From: Marasmius tenuissimus
Taxonomy: Eukaryota > Basidiomycota > Agaricomycetes > Agaricales > Marasmiaceae
Reading direction: 5' to 3'
Length of the DNA stretch: 64,000 bases
NCBI GenBank assembly: GCA_029532415.1
Contig: JAQOTA010000030.1
Span: forward strand, 124,001 to 188,000
The notes under the pieces were generated by a model, which was given only the letters and a program-made list of their open reading frames with translations, did no database searches and had not been told where the DNA came from. The translations under genes and the position numbers were made by a program. This document shows positions 1 through 11,037 of the stretch, piece after piece; position 1 is the first letter of the stretch; every line of letters begins with the position of its first letter.

Positions 1-890
1 TTCCCGATGCAAGGATCGCCGGGATGTGTTGGTCAGCATGGCGGGACGGAAGGGGTGGACGTTGGGGTTAACCTTGCTTGGGGTTTCTCGAGCCCCAGGA
101 GTCTTGTTGTTGGGAAATCCGTCGACAAAGCCAAAACGTTCACTGGGGATGGTGGTTCGTTCGTATCCGTTTCGCTGCTGGCGGGTGCCTCAGCCTCGAC
201 CTGTGAATAGGAAGAAAAAAAATGAGACGAGGAATATGACAATCGTCAACCGAAACACGCACGAGATTCAAGCGGTTCAACGTCGAGGGTTCGGCCTCAG
301 CTTCAGGAGCAATGAACGTCTCCATCTCAGTCGTCGTATCTTGAGCCTCGACTTCTGCTTGCACCTTTGACCAACTCAAAGCGACCGCACGATTCCGCCT
401 TGATCCTGAGCTCAGGCTGGGTTTAAGTGGGCTCTTCCATGATGACGCTAGTTTAAGCATTTAGTGAAGCTTCGAAATCGGTGGGTATTGTCATTGATGT
501 GGGCGCTGGAGAGCAGAACTTAAATCGTGAGATCACAGTTTGAGACGGAAATGACAACAACGTACCAGACACCGAGGATCTTTCTGCCCGCTCCACATGG
601 CCTTGCGTGGTATCGTCCGTGCGGCGTGAGGGTGCATCTCAACGAAAGACACAGTGAATACAATGAACGTGTTATCAAAGTGACAAAATAACCCACCTAG
701 TGCTAAACGATGAGCCGTGGCTGATGCAACCCCCTCATAACTGGGTGCAGCTACGCCTACACTGACAAACCCAGTGGGAGTGGCAACATTGGAGTTTGGC
801 GTGTTGCTTCGAGCAGGAGATGGAATCGGAGAAGTTTCAGTTGAATGAGAGCTTGTTGTGCTGGTGACTTCATGAAGGCTACGTATTTTT
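1..890 (-). pseudogene. Remnant of the membrane-RING gene family (copy D)
   Basis: The minus-strand translation of about 730-880 holds a Thr/Ser-rich stretch with STETSPI, PSPAR, NVATPTGF and PSYEGV, which matches the segment after the second membrane helix in the complete copies at 16.9-21.1, 49.5-54.7 and 59.9-63.9 kb (for example STQTSPI, ATPAQFTGI, SSYERV in the second). Further Ser/Glu-rich minus-strand coding-like sequence lies at 140-460. The membrane exons that should lie near 890-990 cannot be found, yet the upstream motif shared with copies A and B is still present at 996-1012. The gene runs off the left edge, so its RING end is not visible. I read it as a truncated, 5'-deleted relic; a highly diverged functional copy is less likely. 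Confidence 0.6.
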
Positions 891-995
891 AGATTGAGGC
901 CAAGGATGCACGCTGCGAGTGAGGACGATGAACAAAGAGTGAACTAGTCATCGCAGAGTCATCGTGTCAAGCATCGTGTCACGGTCCAAGTTGTT

Positions 996-1012
996 GAGGG
1001 CCGGTCAAAACG
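996..1012 (-). promoter_or_regulatory. Upstream element shared by the membrane-RING genes
   Basis: GAGGGCCGGTCAAAACG occurs here and again at 21275-21291 (identical) and 54868-54884 (one C to T change). In copies A and B it sits about 180-200 bp before the start codon and is followed by another CCGG-rich stretch. Its survival next to the remains of copy D supports that remnant as a former full gene. The function is unknown; an upstream activating site is inferred only from conservation and position. Confidence 0.5.
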
Positions 1013-1199
1013 TACCGAACTGCCGGTAACACGTGAGCGGATACTGCGGATGTTTGTTGTATCATATCCGAGCAATACCCGATTTTCGGATTTACAGCCC
1101 ACAAGTCGGCTAAGTCACGCTGCAGCACTTTAGGATTGAATGATCATTTGAGCGTCCAAAGTTGAGTCGAAGTATAATGCTGCGCTCGGACTAAGGACT

Positions 1200-2640
1200 T
1201 TTTCCAATCTGCTTGATCCTTAGTAGACGAAGTCGTAACCTTCTGCGGTGATCATCCTCTCATCCGGGTCGGGTTTGGGGGATTCGCTTCCAACTTCTCT
1301 TGAGAGCCCATGCAGCTAGGGAGCTGACAATGGCCATTGGCCGTGAGTTGGTCCACACACAAAACCGAGCTCAATCTGGAGTTAGAGTTGGAGATCGGTC
1401 CCTCGTACTAACGGTCCACCCATATCAACGCCACAAAAACGCGTCGCGCTCTGAGATACAGGCAACATGACTGGCTCGTGACGCTGATCCTCAGCAGATT
1501 GACACAGCTGCGTTCGGAATGTATATGTCCCCTCTATTTACTTCAATTTGAATGGTTTCGGTACAAAAACTCAAGTACTCCACCCGAGATCTACACTGCA
1601 CAACAGGAGTGCGTCTGAAGTTTTGGTCGCCGAGACCTTAACTAAGTAAAGAAGCTCCCTTGGCAGTCGGTCACAATTCTTCTCGTTACTCCATGGCGCG
1701 GTGTTAACGGTTTTTGGTCACAGAATGAATAATATCATTCAATGGCTCCTGGATAATCGTCAAACCTGGGGGACTCGAAAAAACGGGAGCGGTACACGGC
1801 ACATGTTGGGAGCGGATACCAAATCGAATATTTATAAGTAGTACAGACGGAAATCAGCACCCCAAACTTACAGCTCTTATGTTATTTTAATGGAGTCCGA
1901 CTCGTATTCTTTGATCAACATGATTTCAAAGTCACAAGTCAGTGATACTATAGACAGATGAGTCGATGTAAAAACCAATCTCACCACTGGATTTAGAGAA
2001 CATCCACCGCTCCGTCTTGCTGAGCCTAGCTTGTGAGTCCCCTGTACTGCCGTCTCGACAATAGTAACACTATCCCGGAGGATGTGATCAGGGACTGGAA
2101 GCCCCGCCACCACCAGACTGGGAGCGACGGGTAACGCAATATGTGTCAATCTTCACTCTCAATTCCCGAGAATGAAACACTTACCTATTTAGCGATTAGT
2201 AGCATGTCAATGTGAACATCACAGAATGAATCAATGACTGTTTTGTGAAGAAGAATCTGCTGTAGAGGACTCGGTGTTTGTGGCGACGGATTCAGATTCG
2301 GCTGACTTAGGATGACAGTTGCCATCCTTTTACACGTCGTGATGAGTGCCCTCCCGACCGGAATTTTTCTATTTACGAAGTCCATTCCGAAATAACCTTC
2401 CGTGGGACAAGGAAAAAAGATGTGATCTGAGTTCCCGCAGCAAATCCTTGAAGTCCTCCAATCCTGTTGCTGTCGACCCCACTATGATGATGATCAGATT
2501 TAGATATCGCGGAACACGATCACGCATCTTGGCTTGACCATGAAAAAAGACCTCAGGATACGGGATTGGAGCTACCAGCATTGTGTGTGTCGATTCTGAA
2601 CCTAGTGACGCTCAGTCGCCCGGAGCCCGCGCGTGTCGGT
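1200..2640. repeat. Diverged direct duplication, copy 1 (partner 4300-5260)
   Basis: Several blocks match in the same order and orientation. They include a CTCATC-GGGTC-GGTTTGGGG block (about 1258-1280 and 4357-4377), GAGGATGTGATCAG with the following GCCCCGCCACCA (about 2078-2112 and 4660-4694), and the stretch covering a small secreted-protein gene and its upstream side (2150-2380 and 4750-4960). Identity is clearly below 80 percent by eye. Apart from the gene relic at 2046-2241 I see no open gene in this copy. Confidence 0.6.
2046..2241 (-). pseudogene. Decayed small secreted-protein gene (S4)
   Basis: This is the duplicate of the gene at 4594-4828. The exon-1 equivalent (about 2185-2241) keeps the length, the LIHS and LTCY core and the GTAAG donor. 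It has lost the initiator ATG and carries TAA in place of the codon after LTCY. The exon-2 equivalent starts at 2117 after CCCAG and reads SLVVAGLPVPDHILRDSV, close to the SMVAGLPASDHILRDN of the intact copy, then runs on in an altered frame. It is therefore a relic of a signal-peptide protein, unlikely to be expressed as such. Confidence 0.55.
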
Positions 2641-3102
2641 CAGGCTTGCGGTCGAACATGCAACTGACGTGAAATGACTAGGGTTGATTAGACACAGCAC
2701 GTATGAAAAAGCATTTTCGAGATACTGACGAAAGAGGTTCAAACCAAGTTTGCTTTTACCAGTGTTCAAACCCATCAGTCCATATAGAACTTATTGGGAA
2801 ACTCTATCTATGCTCAGACTTCGAGTCTGGCTCTCCGAGACTCTGGGAAGCATTGAGTGCACAGATGTCCATCAAATTCGAGCCTCGGAACCTATGTGTG
2901 TTCTTCTCGCTTTCTCGATCTCTGTTGGAGCTATCTACTGGTCCCGAAAACCTGTAAAACACTATTTTGGGGACCTTTGATATGTAAAGCCAAATTTATG
3001 TGCGAGTTGCCCACACTTGATACCCGGACTCTTGCCTTGCATCAAAGCTTGACTCATGTGGGCGTTGGCAAGAGAATATCCCGTTCAGGGTGGGGGATGC
3101 TC

Positions 3103-3110
3103 TATATAAG
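3103..3110 (+). promoter_or_regulatory. TATA box of secreted-protein gene S1
   Basis: TATATAAG lies 82 bp before the ATG at 3192, preceded by GGGGGATGCTC. A decayed look-alike (GGGATGCTGTATACAAAGG) occurs at about 5931-5950 with no gene behind it. Confidence 0.6.
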
Positions 3111-3191
3111 AACAGCTGGTGTTGTTCAAGAGTTGCCAAACATTCACAAGTACCGAGTCCTTTACCATACTGCCGCAAGGTTCATCTCACA

Positions 3192-3507
3192 ATGAGATCA
3201 TCAATCCATTTTATTACCATTGCACTGATGTGCTACCTGTCACTGAGAGGGTGAGTAATTGGCATATTTCATATCCAAGTATCGACCGTGACAACTGACA
3301 TGAAAAGTTACCTTCCCTGTCATTCTCAGGTCGACTGTCGTAGGCCTTCCAGTCCCCGATAGCTGGCCGCCGCCCCAATGTGGTGGTCCGAATAACGGTG
3401 GTAGTAGTGGTAGTGCCGGCGGTGACGGGTGTTCGGTCGATATAAGAGTGAGCCTACTTCCCTTCCGCCTTTCTTTATGAATATTCACTGACCAGCGACC
3501 GGAATGA
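3192..3507 (+). CDS. Small secreted protein S1 (3 exons, about 62 aa)
   Basis: Predicted exons are 3192-3250, 3330-3447 and 3496-3507, with GTGAGT and GTGAGC donors and CAG acceptors. Exon 1 (59 nt) encodes a signal peptide with the core FITIALMCYLSL. Exon 2 begins STVVGLPVP and continues as a Gly/Ser-rich segment with two cysteines (PPPQCGG and GDGCSV). Exon 3 adds only RPE and a stop. Exon-1 length, the phase-2 junction and the V(V/A)G(L/R)P start of the mature part are shared with S2 (15685) and S3 (4828, minus), which is the main support for this model. A TATA box lies 82 bp upstream. The secreted product has no recognisable domain. Its neighbour on the 3' side is a fragment of a membrane-RING gene on the opposite strand. 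Confidence 0.65.
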
Positions 3508-3574
3508 ATGCGAAGTGTTGTCATGAGTAGATTGAAGTATCATACTCTAGCTTCGAGGACTTTGAGAAATATGT

Positions 3575-3790
3575 CTATATGCATGTGACTTGTGCCTTAT
3601 TCAAAGTGCCCAGATTCTCTTTCACTTGCAAGCACCATGTTTTGTACCCAGTGGGAGTGGTAACATAGGATTTCAACGTGTATCTTTGAGCAAGAGACAA
3701 AATTCGACAGGTTTGAGTTGAGTGAGAGTTCGTGCCTTCAGTTTCGGTACAGGCGATGCCGGGCCGCGTCAACCATGGAGGCTACATGTT
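3575..3790 (-). pseudogene. Fragment of the membrane-RING family (copy E)
   Basis: The minus-strand frame contains TETEGTNSHSTQTCRI, then LAQRYTL and TTPTGYK. Copy A (16.9-21.1 kb) has TETEG, SHSTQTFPIS and PAQRYD in the same order. Only this juxtamembrane piece is recognisable; no membrane helices, spacer or RING finger could be found around it. It begins 68 bp after the end of secreted-protein gene S1, on the opposite strand, the same relative arrangement as S2 with copy A. Confidence 0.6.
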
Positions 3791-4299
3791 GTTAGATTAG
3801 AGTATCCTAGAGATTGAATGATGTGGCGCAACTTGCAAACTGCAACGAGCCACCTAATCCACCATCGAGATGTCATAAGCACCCAAAAAGGATCCATATA
3901 AGGACACGAGACTCGCTGGTTCAATCAATTATCACGGCACCTAGCCAATACAAAGGAAAATTTGCCACAACCAGTGTAACAACCTCTGTTCATTGACAAA
4001 AACAAAAAGGATTTCCTACCATCGTGAGCCAGCATGTTTGGTAGTAAGTGATGATGATGATTCATGAGCTCAGAATTAAGTTTGTCGACTTAGTGCACTC
4101 GGGTCATTCACGCACTTTGAAATCAAATATTCTACCCAAGTACATTATCCTCAGAGCAGACATAATTGCAGCCATAGAAAGCCAGCTTCTGCCGCCCGAG
4201 ACCGGCAAGAGTTGAGAGGCCCAATCTGCATGATTGTCAGATCAAGGTTTCTGACATTTCTGACTTATCACAATTGAATCAACAAAACAACCTACTTTC

Positions 4300-5260
4300 T
4301 CCTCAAGTTGACTCTGGTGCATTGCAATTGTGCATCTGCAGTGACCATTCTCTCCCTCATCTGGGTCAGGTTTGGGGCCATTCACGTTCAGCTTCTGCTG
4401 AACACCCACATAACTAGGGACAGACAGGACTTGACACCCCGGAGCTCCAGCTCTTATAAATCTTAATGGAATCAAATTTGTGTCATTACAAGCAAAAATC
4501 AAGTTATCAGCCAGTGAGAATGGAATCTGGACAAAGGAGGCAGCACGGAAGGAGGCTCACCTTTCAATCTAATGTGCGTGTATTAGTCCATCTTCAAGTT
4601 GGGTCTAACCTGGCAGTCTCCTGTACTGCTCTCTTGACAGTAGCAGAACAGTTATCCCTGAGGATGTGATCAGAGGCTGGGAGCCCCGCCACCATAGACC
4701 TGGGAGCAATGGGGGGAATGCAATATGTGTCAATTACCACTTTTGGATTTTTGAGTACAGAACTCTTACCTATTCAGCGATAGGTAGCACATCAATGTGA
4801 TTGTCATGGAATGAATCAACAACTTCATTGCGAGAACAGTGTCTACTTGCGGGATGGTACAGGGTGACTCGGGTGTTGTAGTGAGAGGTTTGGATTTGGC
4901 TGACTTAGAACAATAGCTGCCATCTTCTTACATGTTGTTCCCACCCCAACTGTGATGTTCCATCTCCCAAATCCTATCCCGAGAGAACCCCTCATGCTGA
5001 AGAAGGAAGCAAAAGATGAGATCTGAGTTGTAACAGCCAATCCTTGAATCAGGTTTCTGTCAAAGCCACTATGATTAGGATCAGACTCATATATCACAAA
5101 AGATTATCATGGCTAAAGATGTCAGTATACCAGATCTTTGTTATGATAACTTTGGAGCTACTAGCTTAACTCCTGTGAGTTAATTCTAGATTCCGAGTCT
5201 GCACATCTTGGTTAGGCTTGTAGCTTGAGATGCCACTGACATGAAATAACTAAGTTTAAT
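4300..5260. repeat. Diverged direct duplication, copy 2 (partner 1200-2640)
   Basis: This is the counterpart of the block at 1200-2640, in the same orientation. It contains the intact-looking small secreted-protein gene S3 (4594-4828, minus) where the partner has a relic. The flanks 3800-4300 and 4830-5260 hold no further gene that I can support. Confidence 0.55.
4594..4828 (-). CDS. Small secreted protein S3 (2 exons, about 54 aa)
   Basis: Predicted exons are 4828-4770 and 4699-4594, with a GTAAGA donor and a CCCAG acceptor. Exon 1 is exactly 59 nt, as in S1 and S2, and encodes a signal peptide ending TLMCYLSLN, nearly the same as LMCYLSL of S1. Exon 2 starts SMVAGLPASD, carries one cysteine and a dibasic KR (SATVKRAV), and ends LDPT-stop. 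An alternative splice after AVQ cannot be ruled out, so the C-terminus is the weak point. No TATA box was obvious upstream. The product is a short secreted peptide precursor of unknown role. Confidence 0.5.
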
Positions 5261-5320
5261 TTTATACATCAGGACTCGGGAGTGAATAAGAGCTCCCGAG
5301 ATAAGGAAATAGATGACCCT

Positions 5321-5715
5321 GTCTGTTTCTGGGATTTCTTTGGTTGTTTTGCATGGAAACATTAGCCTACAGGTAGCCTGTAACACTCTTGTTGTGTCTG
5401 CATACAGCCTCTCACTGGGTTAGTAGAGACCCTGGGGAAGGGGGGGCAGTCTATCATATGAGAGAATGTGATGTTAATGTACAGCTTGTAAGACCACATA
5501 CTTCTCCCTCTGTTTGCAATTTGCTTCCTGAAAACTTGTCAAGAAGCTATTTGCGGCTGATATGTACACCAAATTTGCTCCAGAGCTTCCTGCATTGCAA
5601 TACCATTCACATCTGCACAAGCTTGACCCAGACTGAACCCGACTCATCCAGCTCAGCATCAGATCCACAAGCTCATGAAAACAATGTGGGGATGACCCGG
5701 TAGTCCTGTCCTCAA
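5321..5715 (+). pseudogene. Internally deleted 7TM gene relic
   Basis: 5321-5423 aligns with exon 5 of the intact 7TM gene (7230 onward): the TTTGG-TGTTT-GCA stretch (GFFGCFA), then a shortened stretch, then the equivalent of SAYSLSLG. About 100 bp further on, 5541-5715 aligns with the 3' flank of the intact gene (about 7995-8150; AGCTAT, TGATAT-GTACA, TTGACC, ACTCATCCAGCTC against TCTGATCCACCCAG). Exons 1-4 and 6-8 are missing. It is a deletion derivative of the neighbouring family. Confidence 0.55.
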
Positions 5716-6503
5716 TCTGTACCATCACCTCCCATACCACTCCACATAATCTAGGTACACTCAGTATATTACCCACAAATGGTCTCAAAAATGGTAGAGT
5801 CTGACAGGGGCCACTAAATAAGGGCTGCGGCTGCTGTATGAGCTCAGACTTCAGTTATTTTATTCCGAGACCAAATGTGGCATCCATGGCGGGACCTATC
5901 TTGAACAATAGGAGCATCCCACCCGGGGTATGGGATGCTGTATACAAAGGGGTGGGCAGGAAAATAAAAAGTGAAATCATGTTGATTTTTTTTTCAAGAG
6001 CCAGTGAGGTCGACCAACTAACCCTCATGACAATAACCTACCATAAATATAGTAATGGCACATGACCTCTGAAATCCCAAAAGCTAGGGGCGATTTTTTA
6101 CAAGTCTTCCTGAGCCTCTTGTAGTATGCAAGGGGTACACAGTGTGCTGGGGCACATCAGCTATCCTGCACATTCGGGAGCTTTGGAATTCATTGGGAGG
6201 TGCAAAGCTACATCAGGATCTAAATCTCAACTCTATGTTAGTATTATGGACTCACCATAGCAATGTTTTTGGCCTCATCATTGTGAACCTTTCTATTTCT
6301 GGACCGCCCAATTGGCACACTAGAGCTCAATCATGATTGAGATATTGTTATTTGTGTAGAGGCAGGGAACTCAAGAGGCATGGACATTGAACCCTAAATG
6401 TAATGCGAACACTTGCTTCTGTAAGCTTTCCTGGTGTTTAAATACAGTCCCAGGTCAACTGTCCCCAGCACCTTGCCACTCTTCCTCCCACTGATCACAC
6501 AAC
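5716..6503. other. Non-coding stretch before the intact 7TM gene
   Basis: No supportable gene is seen. It contains the decayed promoter-like copy near 5905-5950 (resembling the S1 promoter) and, close to the 7TM start, GTTTAAATACAG at about 6437-6448, which could serve as a TATA-like element about 60 bp before the ATG at 6504. Confidence 0.4.
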
Positions 6504-7909
6504 ATGTCAGAAATGGAAAACAACACATTGGGGACTGAAGAAGTACAATTTGTAGCCCTCTTTGGGAAGGGGGTTATGTTGAACTCTATTGGCCTCGTTA
6601 CCTCCGCCCTTCTCTATGGCACGTCATTTAAGTTTCATGTTTTTTGACCTGACTATTAACCTCTGCCCCAACAATCTTAGGTGTATATGCCATCTTCTTC
6701 TATTCCAGCGTGGTTATACTTTGGTGCATATACAATCAATCTAACAGTGGCTAGAGTACTGACGATTACCTGTGTCTCCCACTTGACAGTCGCCGAGAAG
6801 ATGATGTGAAAGCACGTAATATCCTATTAGTTGCTATCACTTGCATGTTTGCCATCTCCTCTTTTGAGTTCTGGGCAGATGCTGTGGTCATCACAGTAAG
6901 CATGAAGAACGTATTTGTCGACAACATTGGAACATCCTTCATCGAGAAGCAATTCAACTTTGCAGAGAAATACACCCTCCTTGTGTCTGTGCAGGAGGCA
7001 TTGGGCCCTCTCGAGGTAATTTACCTCATACTTCAGCGTATGATAGAGCACTAACTTCTGAGTTGACGTACAGATTATTATCGGAGATGCAATCGTCTTC
7101 TGGCGCGTGTGGGTACTCTGTGCGGGAGATAAGAAACTGGTTTCAGTACCTTTTGTCTTTCTACTAGGCACCACAGGTTTGTCCAATTGACTTTGACTAT
7201 ATGATATTCTGACTAAGGTACCTTTCCAGTCTGTTTGCTCGGGTTTTTTGGCTGTTTCGCACAGAACAATTGGCCTGTTGTCAACCCGGAAACCTGCAAC
7301 TCTCTTATCATGTCTGGATATAGTCTCTCACTTGTAACAAACATTGCTGGCACGATCGCAATCGGAGTCCAGGTCTGGTGCGTCGGCTTGTACTTTATCT
7401 GGACCAAATGCTCACAAAGATATGTACAGGCTTTACAAGAAAAATATCAGAGTGTACCTCACTACCTATAAAGGTGGTCATACCGAAAAGATCCTTGTTC
7501 TCCTTCTCGAGTCCGGTGTCATATATTCTCTCGTATGGGTCAGTATACAGCATCAGTGTTATTGTCTCGCTAATGATCTCTTTTATTCATTGGATAAATT
7601 AACAGGTCGTGCAGCTTGTTGTAGTCCGGGATATTCTGACCCCAACACTTGGAGGAAAGGTCGTTCAACAAATTCTTAAGGCAGCGAATGCCCAACTTGT
7701 GGTGTGTAGTTGTCTCTGCAACTCCCTGATGTTCAAAAAATCACTGTGTTGTTCAGGGAATTTACCCGACAGCCTTGATAGTACTAGTCTATCTTCAACG
7801 CTCAATGTGGGACTCATCAGGTCACTCCACGTTTGTCGAGCCCTCACTCAATAAAGGCTCTGGTGGAGGGAGCAGTCAGGATACTATAATTGAAAAGCAT
7901 CAGGCTTAA
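6504..7909 (+). CDS. Seven-transmembrane protein, basidiomycete family (intact copy G1, 330 aa)
   Basis: Eight exons fit in one frame: 6504-6618, 6681-6723, 6790-7015, 7074-7176, 7230-7377, 7430-7538, 7606-7701 and 7757-7909 (993 nt in total). The product begins MSEMENNTLG and shows hydrophobic helices at ALFGKGVMLNSIGLVTSALL, VYAIFFYSSVVIL, NILLVAITCMFAISSFEF, the IVFWRVWVL region, CLLGFFGCFA, YSLSLVTNIAGTIAIGV and the LLLESGVIYSLVW region. Conserved landmarks are VFVDNIG, GDAIVFWRVWVL and GIYPTALIVLVYLQRSMWDS. I recognise this as an expanded, uncharacterised agaricomycete membrane-protein family; receptor activity is unproven. Intron 1 appears to start with GC (GCACGT) rather than GT, as in two paralogues here. 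It is the only copy of five in the window without a visible lesion. Confidence 0.8.
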
Positions 7910-8239
7910 CGTGATGATCAAATAACGGGTTGTAATTCCGCGTACTTCTTCTTCCCCTTTCGACTCGCTTTCTTACCCAAAAACATTTAAAAAAGCTATC
8001 TGTGTCTGATATATGTACAACTAAATATATTTATGAACCTGTGCACTGCGATCCCATACTCATCTTCCACAAAGAAAGGTTTGACCTGGACCGAGTCTGA
8101 TCCACCCAGAACAACGTTAGATCTGTAAGATATAGAACACGAGGGAATGGACTGGGCCACTGATCAATATCATCGTGTATAACGCTTGCATCATGCTTGC
8201 ATCAAATGTGGCCAATCAAAAGACAGTCTCCTTTGACCA
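7910..8239. other. 3' flank of 7TM gene G1
   Basis: No gene is seen. Part of this stretch (about 7995-8150) is repeated at 5541-5715 behind the deleted 7TM copy, showing that the duplicated unit extended past the coding region. Confidence 0.4.
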
Positions 8240-8259
8240 CTATGTACACAGCGCCTCCG

Positions 8260-9596
8260 GTATCAGTAACGACGGAACGATGCGTATGTGAAGAGGAACC
8301 AACCCTGAGAGGGCCACAGATTTCTGCACAGAACTCAGGACAATAAAGTTGCCCGCAAATGCCTTGTGTTTGCCAATGAGGGACCTTCCGACATCGTCAA
8401 CGAACACATCGCATATCCCCTTCAGGACGACGACAACGTCGGTCCAGATTTTGAACGAGGAGACGACGAACATGAGGACAATGCCAAGGAGCAATGCATA
8501 CCGTGCTTTCATGTTACCCTCTCGGCGACTTTCGACAAAAGAAATGAAGGACGCCCAGGCGTTAAATTTCAAAAGTTTAAACATTTCATATGTTTTACAT
8601 ATGTCTTATTCTAACAATATCTTGTGTAATATAAACGATAGCGCCAGGCCCTGGGGCCAGCACATCGGCGTTCAAATGGCCTATTAGAACGCTCATATTC
8701 GAATGCTCACTTCAACCTGTCGGATACAGAGGCACGAGTGAGCTCCCTTGAACCACCCTTAATTGAACATGGATACTACACACGGACAGTCAATCCTGAT
8801 CGAACCCACCGGTTCAAACATACTGTTCGACTGCAACCAGTCCCGAATGGGGGATCCAAACCCTCAGCTTGAACCGGCGTTTTAAACGGGCCATCTAAAC
8901 GAGTAGTTCGAACAAATAGTTTGAGCGAGCCAATTCCACGCGACATCGATTAGAGGTCGTCTATCGTCCTGAATGCAACTCGAGTTACCACAAGCTGGGG
9001 GGGGGGGGAACCAAATTAGTAGCGATGAGAGATGCTTGCAAAGCACAGTACTCAGTCAACCCACTGTTGCGAGAGTATGATTTTGATTGAGCTGGAGAGT
9101 GAGAGGGAGTGCTTGAACGTTGAGAATGAGTGAGATTATGAGAGAGGGGTCTAAAGATCTAAGGCCTCGGCGGGGCCTCCACGCTCAGACTCAGAGAGTG
9201 TGGGAAAGAGTTTCCGAAGTTGTTCCCGCCGGCTTCGGGCGGCCAATATGTCAGTCAGGGGGCGGGCGTTCGAATATTGTTCGAATACAACATATGTTTC
9301 GTTTCAACATTTGAGATTTATCTCCAGCGACGTCAGCACGCAAACCAACTTGTCACGTGTGTAAACTCCTACCAGAGGATAGTGACACTGGCATAGAATA
9401 AGACAATATATGCGCCTCATCATTCTGAGTCCTGACGGAGGAGAGTTCGTCAATTTCATCGGGAGGCTGAGGAAGGGATAGACTTGCCATAGAGAATGGC
9501 AGAGGTGACGAGACCTGTCACACTAAGTATCGTACTTTTCCCAAACGTTGCGGCGAATTGCAAGTCATTAGGCGGCCTAGCTTGTGTGTCTCCCAT
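8260..9596 (-). pseudogene. 7TM gene copy G2, interrupted by a transposon and truncated
   Basis: Exon 1 (9596-9488) reads MGDTQARPPNDLQF and then a helix ending VTGLVTSAILYG. It is followed by GCAAGT, a textbook GC-type donor at the same place as in the intact gene. Exon 2 starts after about 9428 (ATATATTGTCTTATT region), and exon 3 is at about 8548-8300 (RREGNMKARYALLLG, then VFVDDVG and SVQKSVALSG). A roughly 744-bp element (8570-9313) sits in the gene immediately before exon 3, and everything after exon 3 is missing. The reading frame toward 8300 has also decayed. It is the minus-strand neighbour of G1. Confidence 0.65.
8570..9313. mobile_element. Non-autonomous terminal-inverted-repeat element (MITE-like) inside 7TM copy G2
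   Basis: The left end CAAAAGTTTAAACATTTC and the reverse complement of the right end CAAATGTTGAAACGAAAC are imperfect inverted repeats. Similarity continues inward through CATATGTT and ATTC-AACAATAT for about 50 bp. Flanking AAATTT (8564-8569) and AGATTT (9314-9319) may be a worn 6-bp target duplication. The element has no open reading frame of note. The middle is rich in TTCAAA/TTCGAA-type motifs and contains a run of ten or more G at about 8998-9009. Superfamily not assignable. Confidence 0.5.
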
Positions 9597-9619
9597 CTCG
9601 CCAAAGGCTACTCATCGGT

Positions 9620-11037
9620 GTCGATCGGAGGTGGGAGGAGTGCTTGAGAAGAAAGTCGCAGATGTGAGTTATATAAATCCTCGTTCCGTAGCCACTAATT
9701 CAACAAAAATATATCGCTCCACATTCCCAAGTTCTGAAAATGATGAATTCTGGAGTCTGTGATGATCTTGAATGTATGTCCACGAGCCTGAGTCAACAGA
9801 TTTATTGCTTAACGGAAACTGAATCTCGCCTCCGTTCCAATAGCCTAACTTTTGACGTGGATATTGGAAGAAGCTGATTGGAAGGACTGGATTGGGTTCA
9901 TTTTGGAGGACACAAAGGAGACACAATAGAGAAGGTGGGATCAATGAGATTGCGCATGCTATGTGGGTGTTTCAAGGGTATTTACTGATATTTGCACAAA
10001 GTTTAGGGCCGGTCGCTTGGGTTGTTCGGCATTAAGGATTGGAGCAACGAACCAACACATCTCGTCTTGCCCTTCAATGGCTCTCTTCGATCTCCTAAAA
10101 TTTCGACTAGCTCAAGCCTCTTACCTGTAAATTCTGGTTCCCGAGAAAGTTCTGTCGCAAAAAAACCTCAAAGTTCCGCGACTTTCTCAAACTCTTCTGT
10201 GGGGGTCGGGGGGGGGGGGGGGCACGTACTATTCATGGGCAAAAATGACCTTGGACAACGATGTCGGTGCAATCGCAGGAAACTATCTGACTGGTTCAGC
10301 ATGCCACATCACGTGGCTCGTTCGACAAGTTGCATGGGCGTCTCGTCGTTATTCTTTCTCCTGTGACACAAGAAATCACTGCCAGGCAGCTTCTGGGCTG
10401 CAAAGCTACTACCGTTCAGCTCATGAAAAAAAAGGAGATTCACAAGATAATTTGGCTCCATGCCTCCATAGACGAAGATGGTTTCGCCGTGTTACTGTAG
10501 TTTCGACGAAGATAGCAAATATTCCGCCAGACGCCTTTTCCGAACACCCCGGCTTCACATGTCGTTTTGGCAAAAGCTGGATTACCACGATGGGCATGTA
10601 TGGGACTTTTCTCCTTGATCTCATTCGCGGAACTTCTGGTTCACACCATCATCCATACAAATCGACGCGGAAGCAAAGGCGTAACTAATCCCATCCTCCC
10701 GTTCGATTTTAATAATCATACTGATCGTACCTACTCATTCCTATTTCTCCCGCAAGGAACACTCTGAGTCGCATCGGGAGAAGCACATATGTTTGATTCA
10801 GAGCTACGGGAACGTGAGAGTTGGTTCATTGTTAGCACCGAGAAAGCGGAGTTGAAGGTAGATCAGAGTCGTGGAACCTTCTCCGCTCCTTCGAGCAACT
10901 TAAGATGTACGACTGTAGCCTTCAAGTGGAGGAGTAGGATGCTCTCTGGCTGTAACAAACTTGATCCCCAGCGTCAAGATACAGCTAGATGATACTGGGT
11001 TTTGGAATGGCTCAACTTGAGCCACCTCATGGTGATC
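9620..11037. other. Intergenic region with possible decayed coding sequence
   Basis: 10250-10690 (plus) holds broken coding-like stretches in different frames. IHKIIWLHASIDEDGFAVLL is followed by a stop, then a neighbouring frame continues FDEDSKYSARRLFRTPR. I could not assign a family or build a gene without assuming frameshifts. A G-rich run (GGGGGTCGGGGGGGGGGGGGG type) lies at 10200-10222. Nothing else supportable was seen. Confidence 0.3.

Noticed and set aside
6504..7909. 7TM protein G1 as an STE3-type pheromone receptor
   Set aside because: Landmarks (VFVDNIG, GDAIVFWRVWVL) belong to a different agaricomycete membrane family; no STE3 motifs seen.
8998..9009. Run of G at 8998-9009 and a similar run at 10206-10222 as G-quadruplex regulators
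   Set aside because: Single homopolymer runs next to decayed sequence; could equally be sequencing artefacts.
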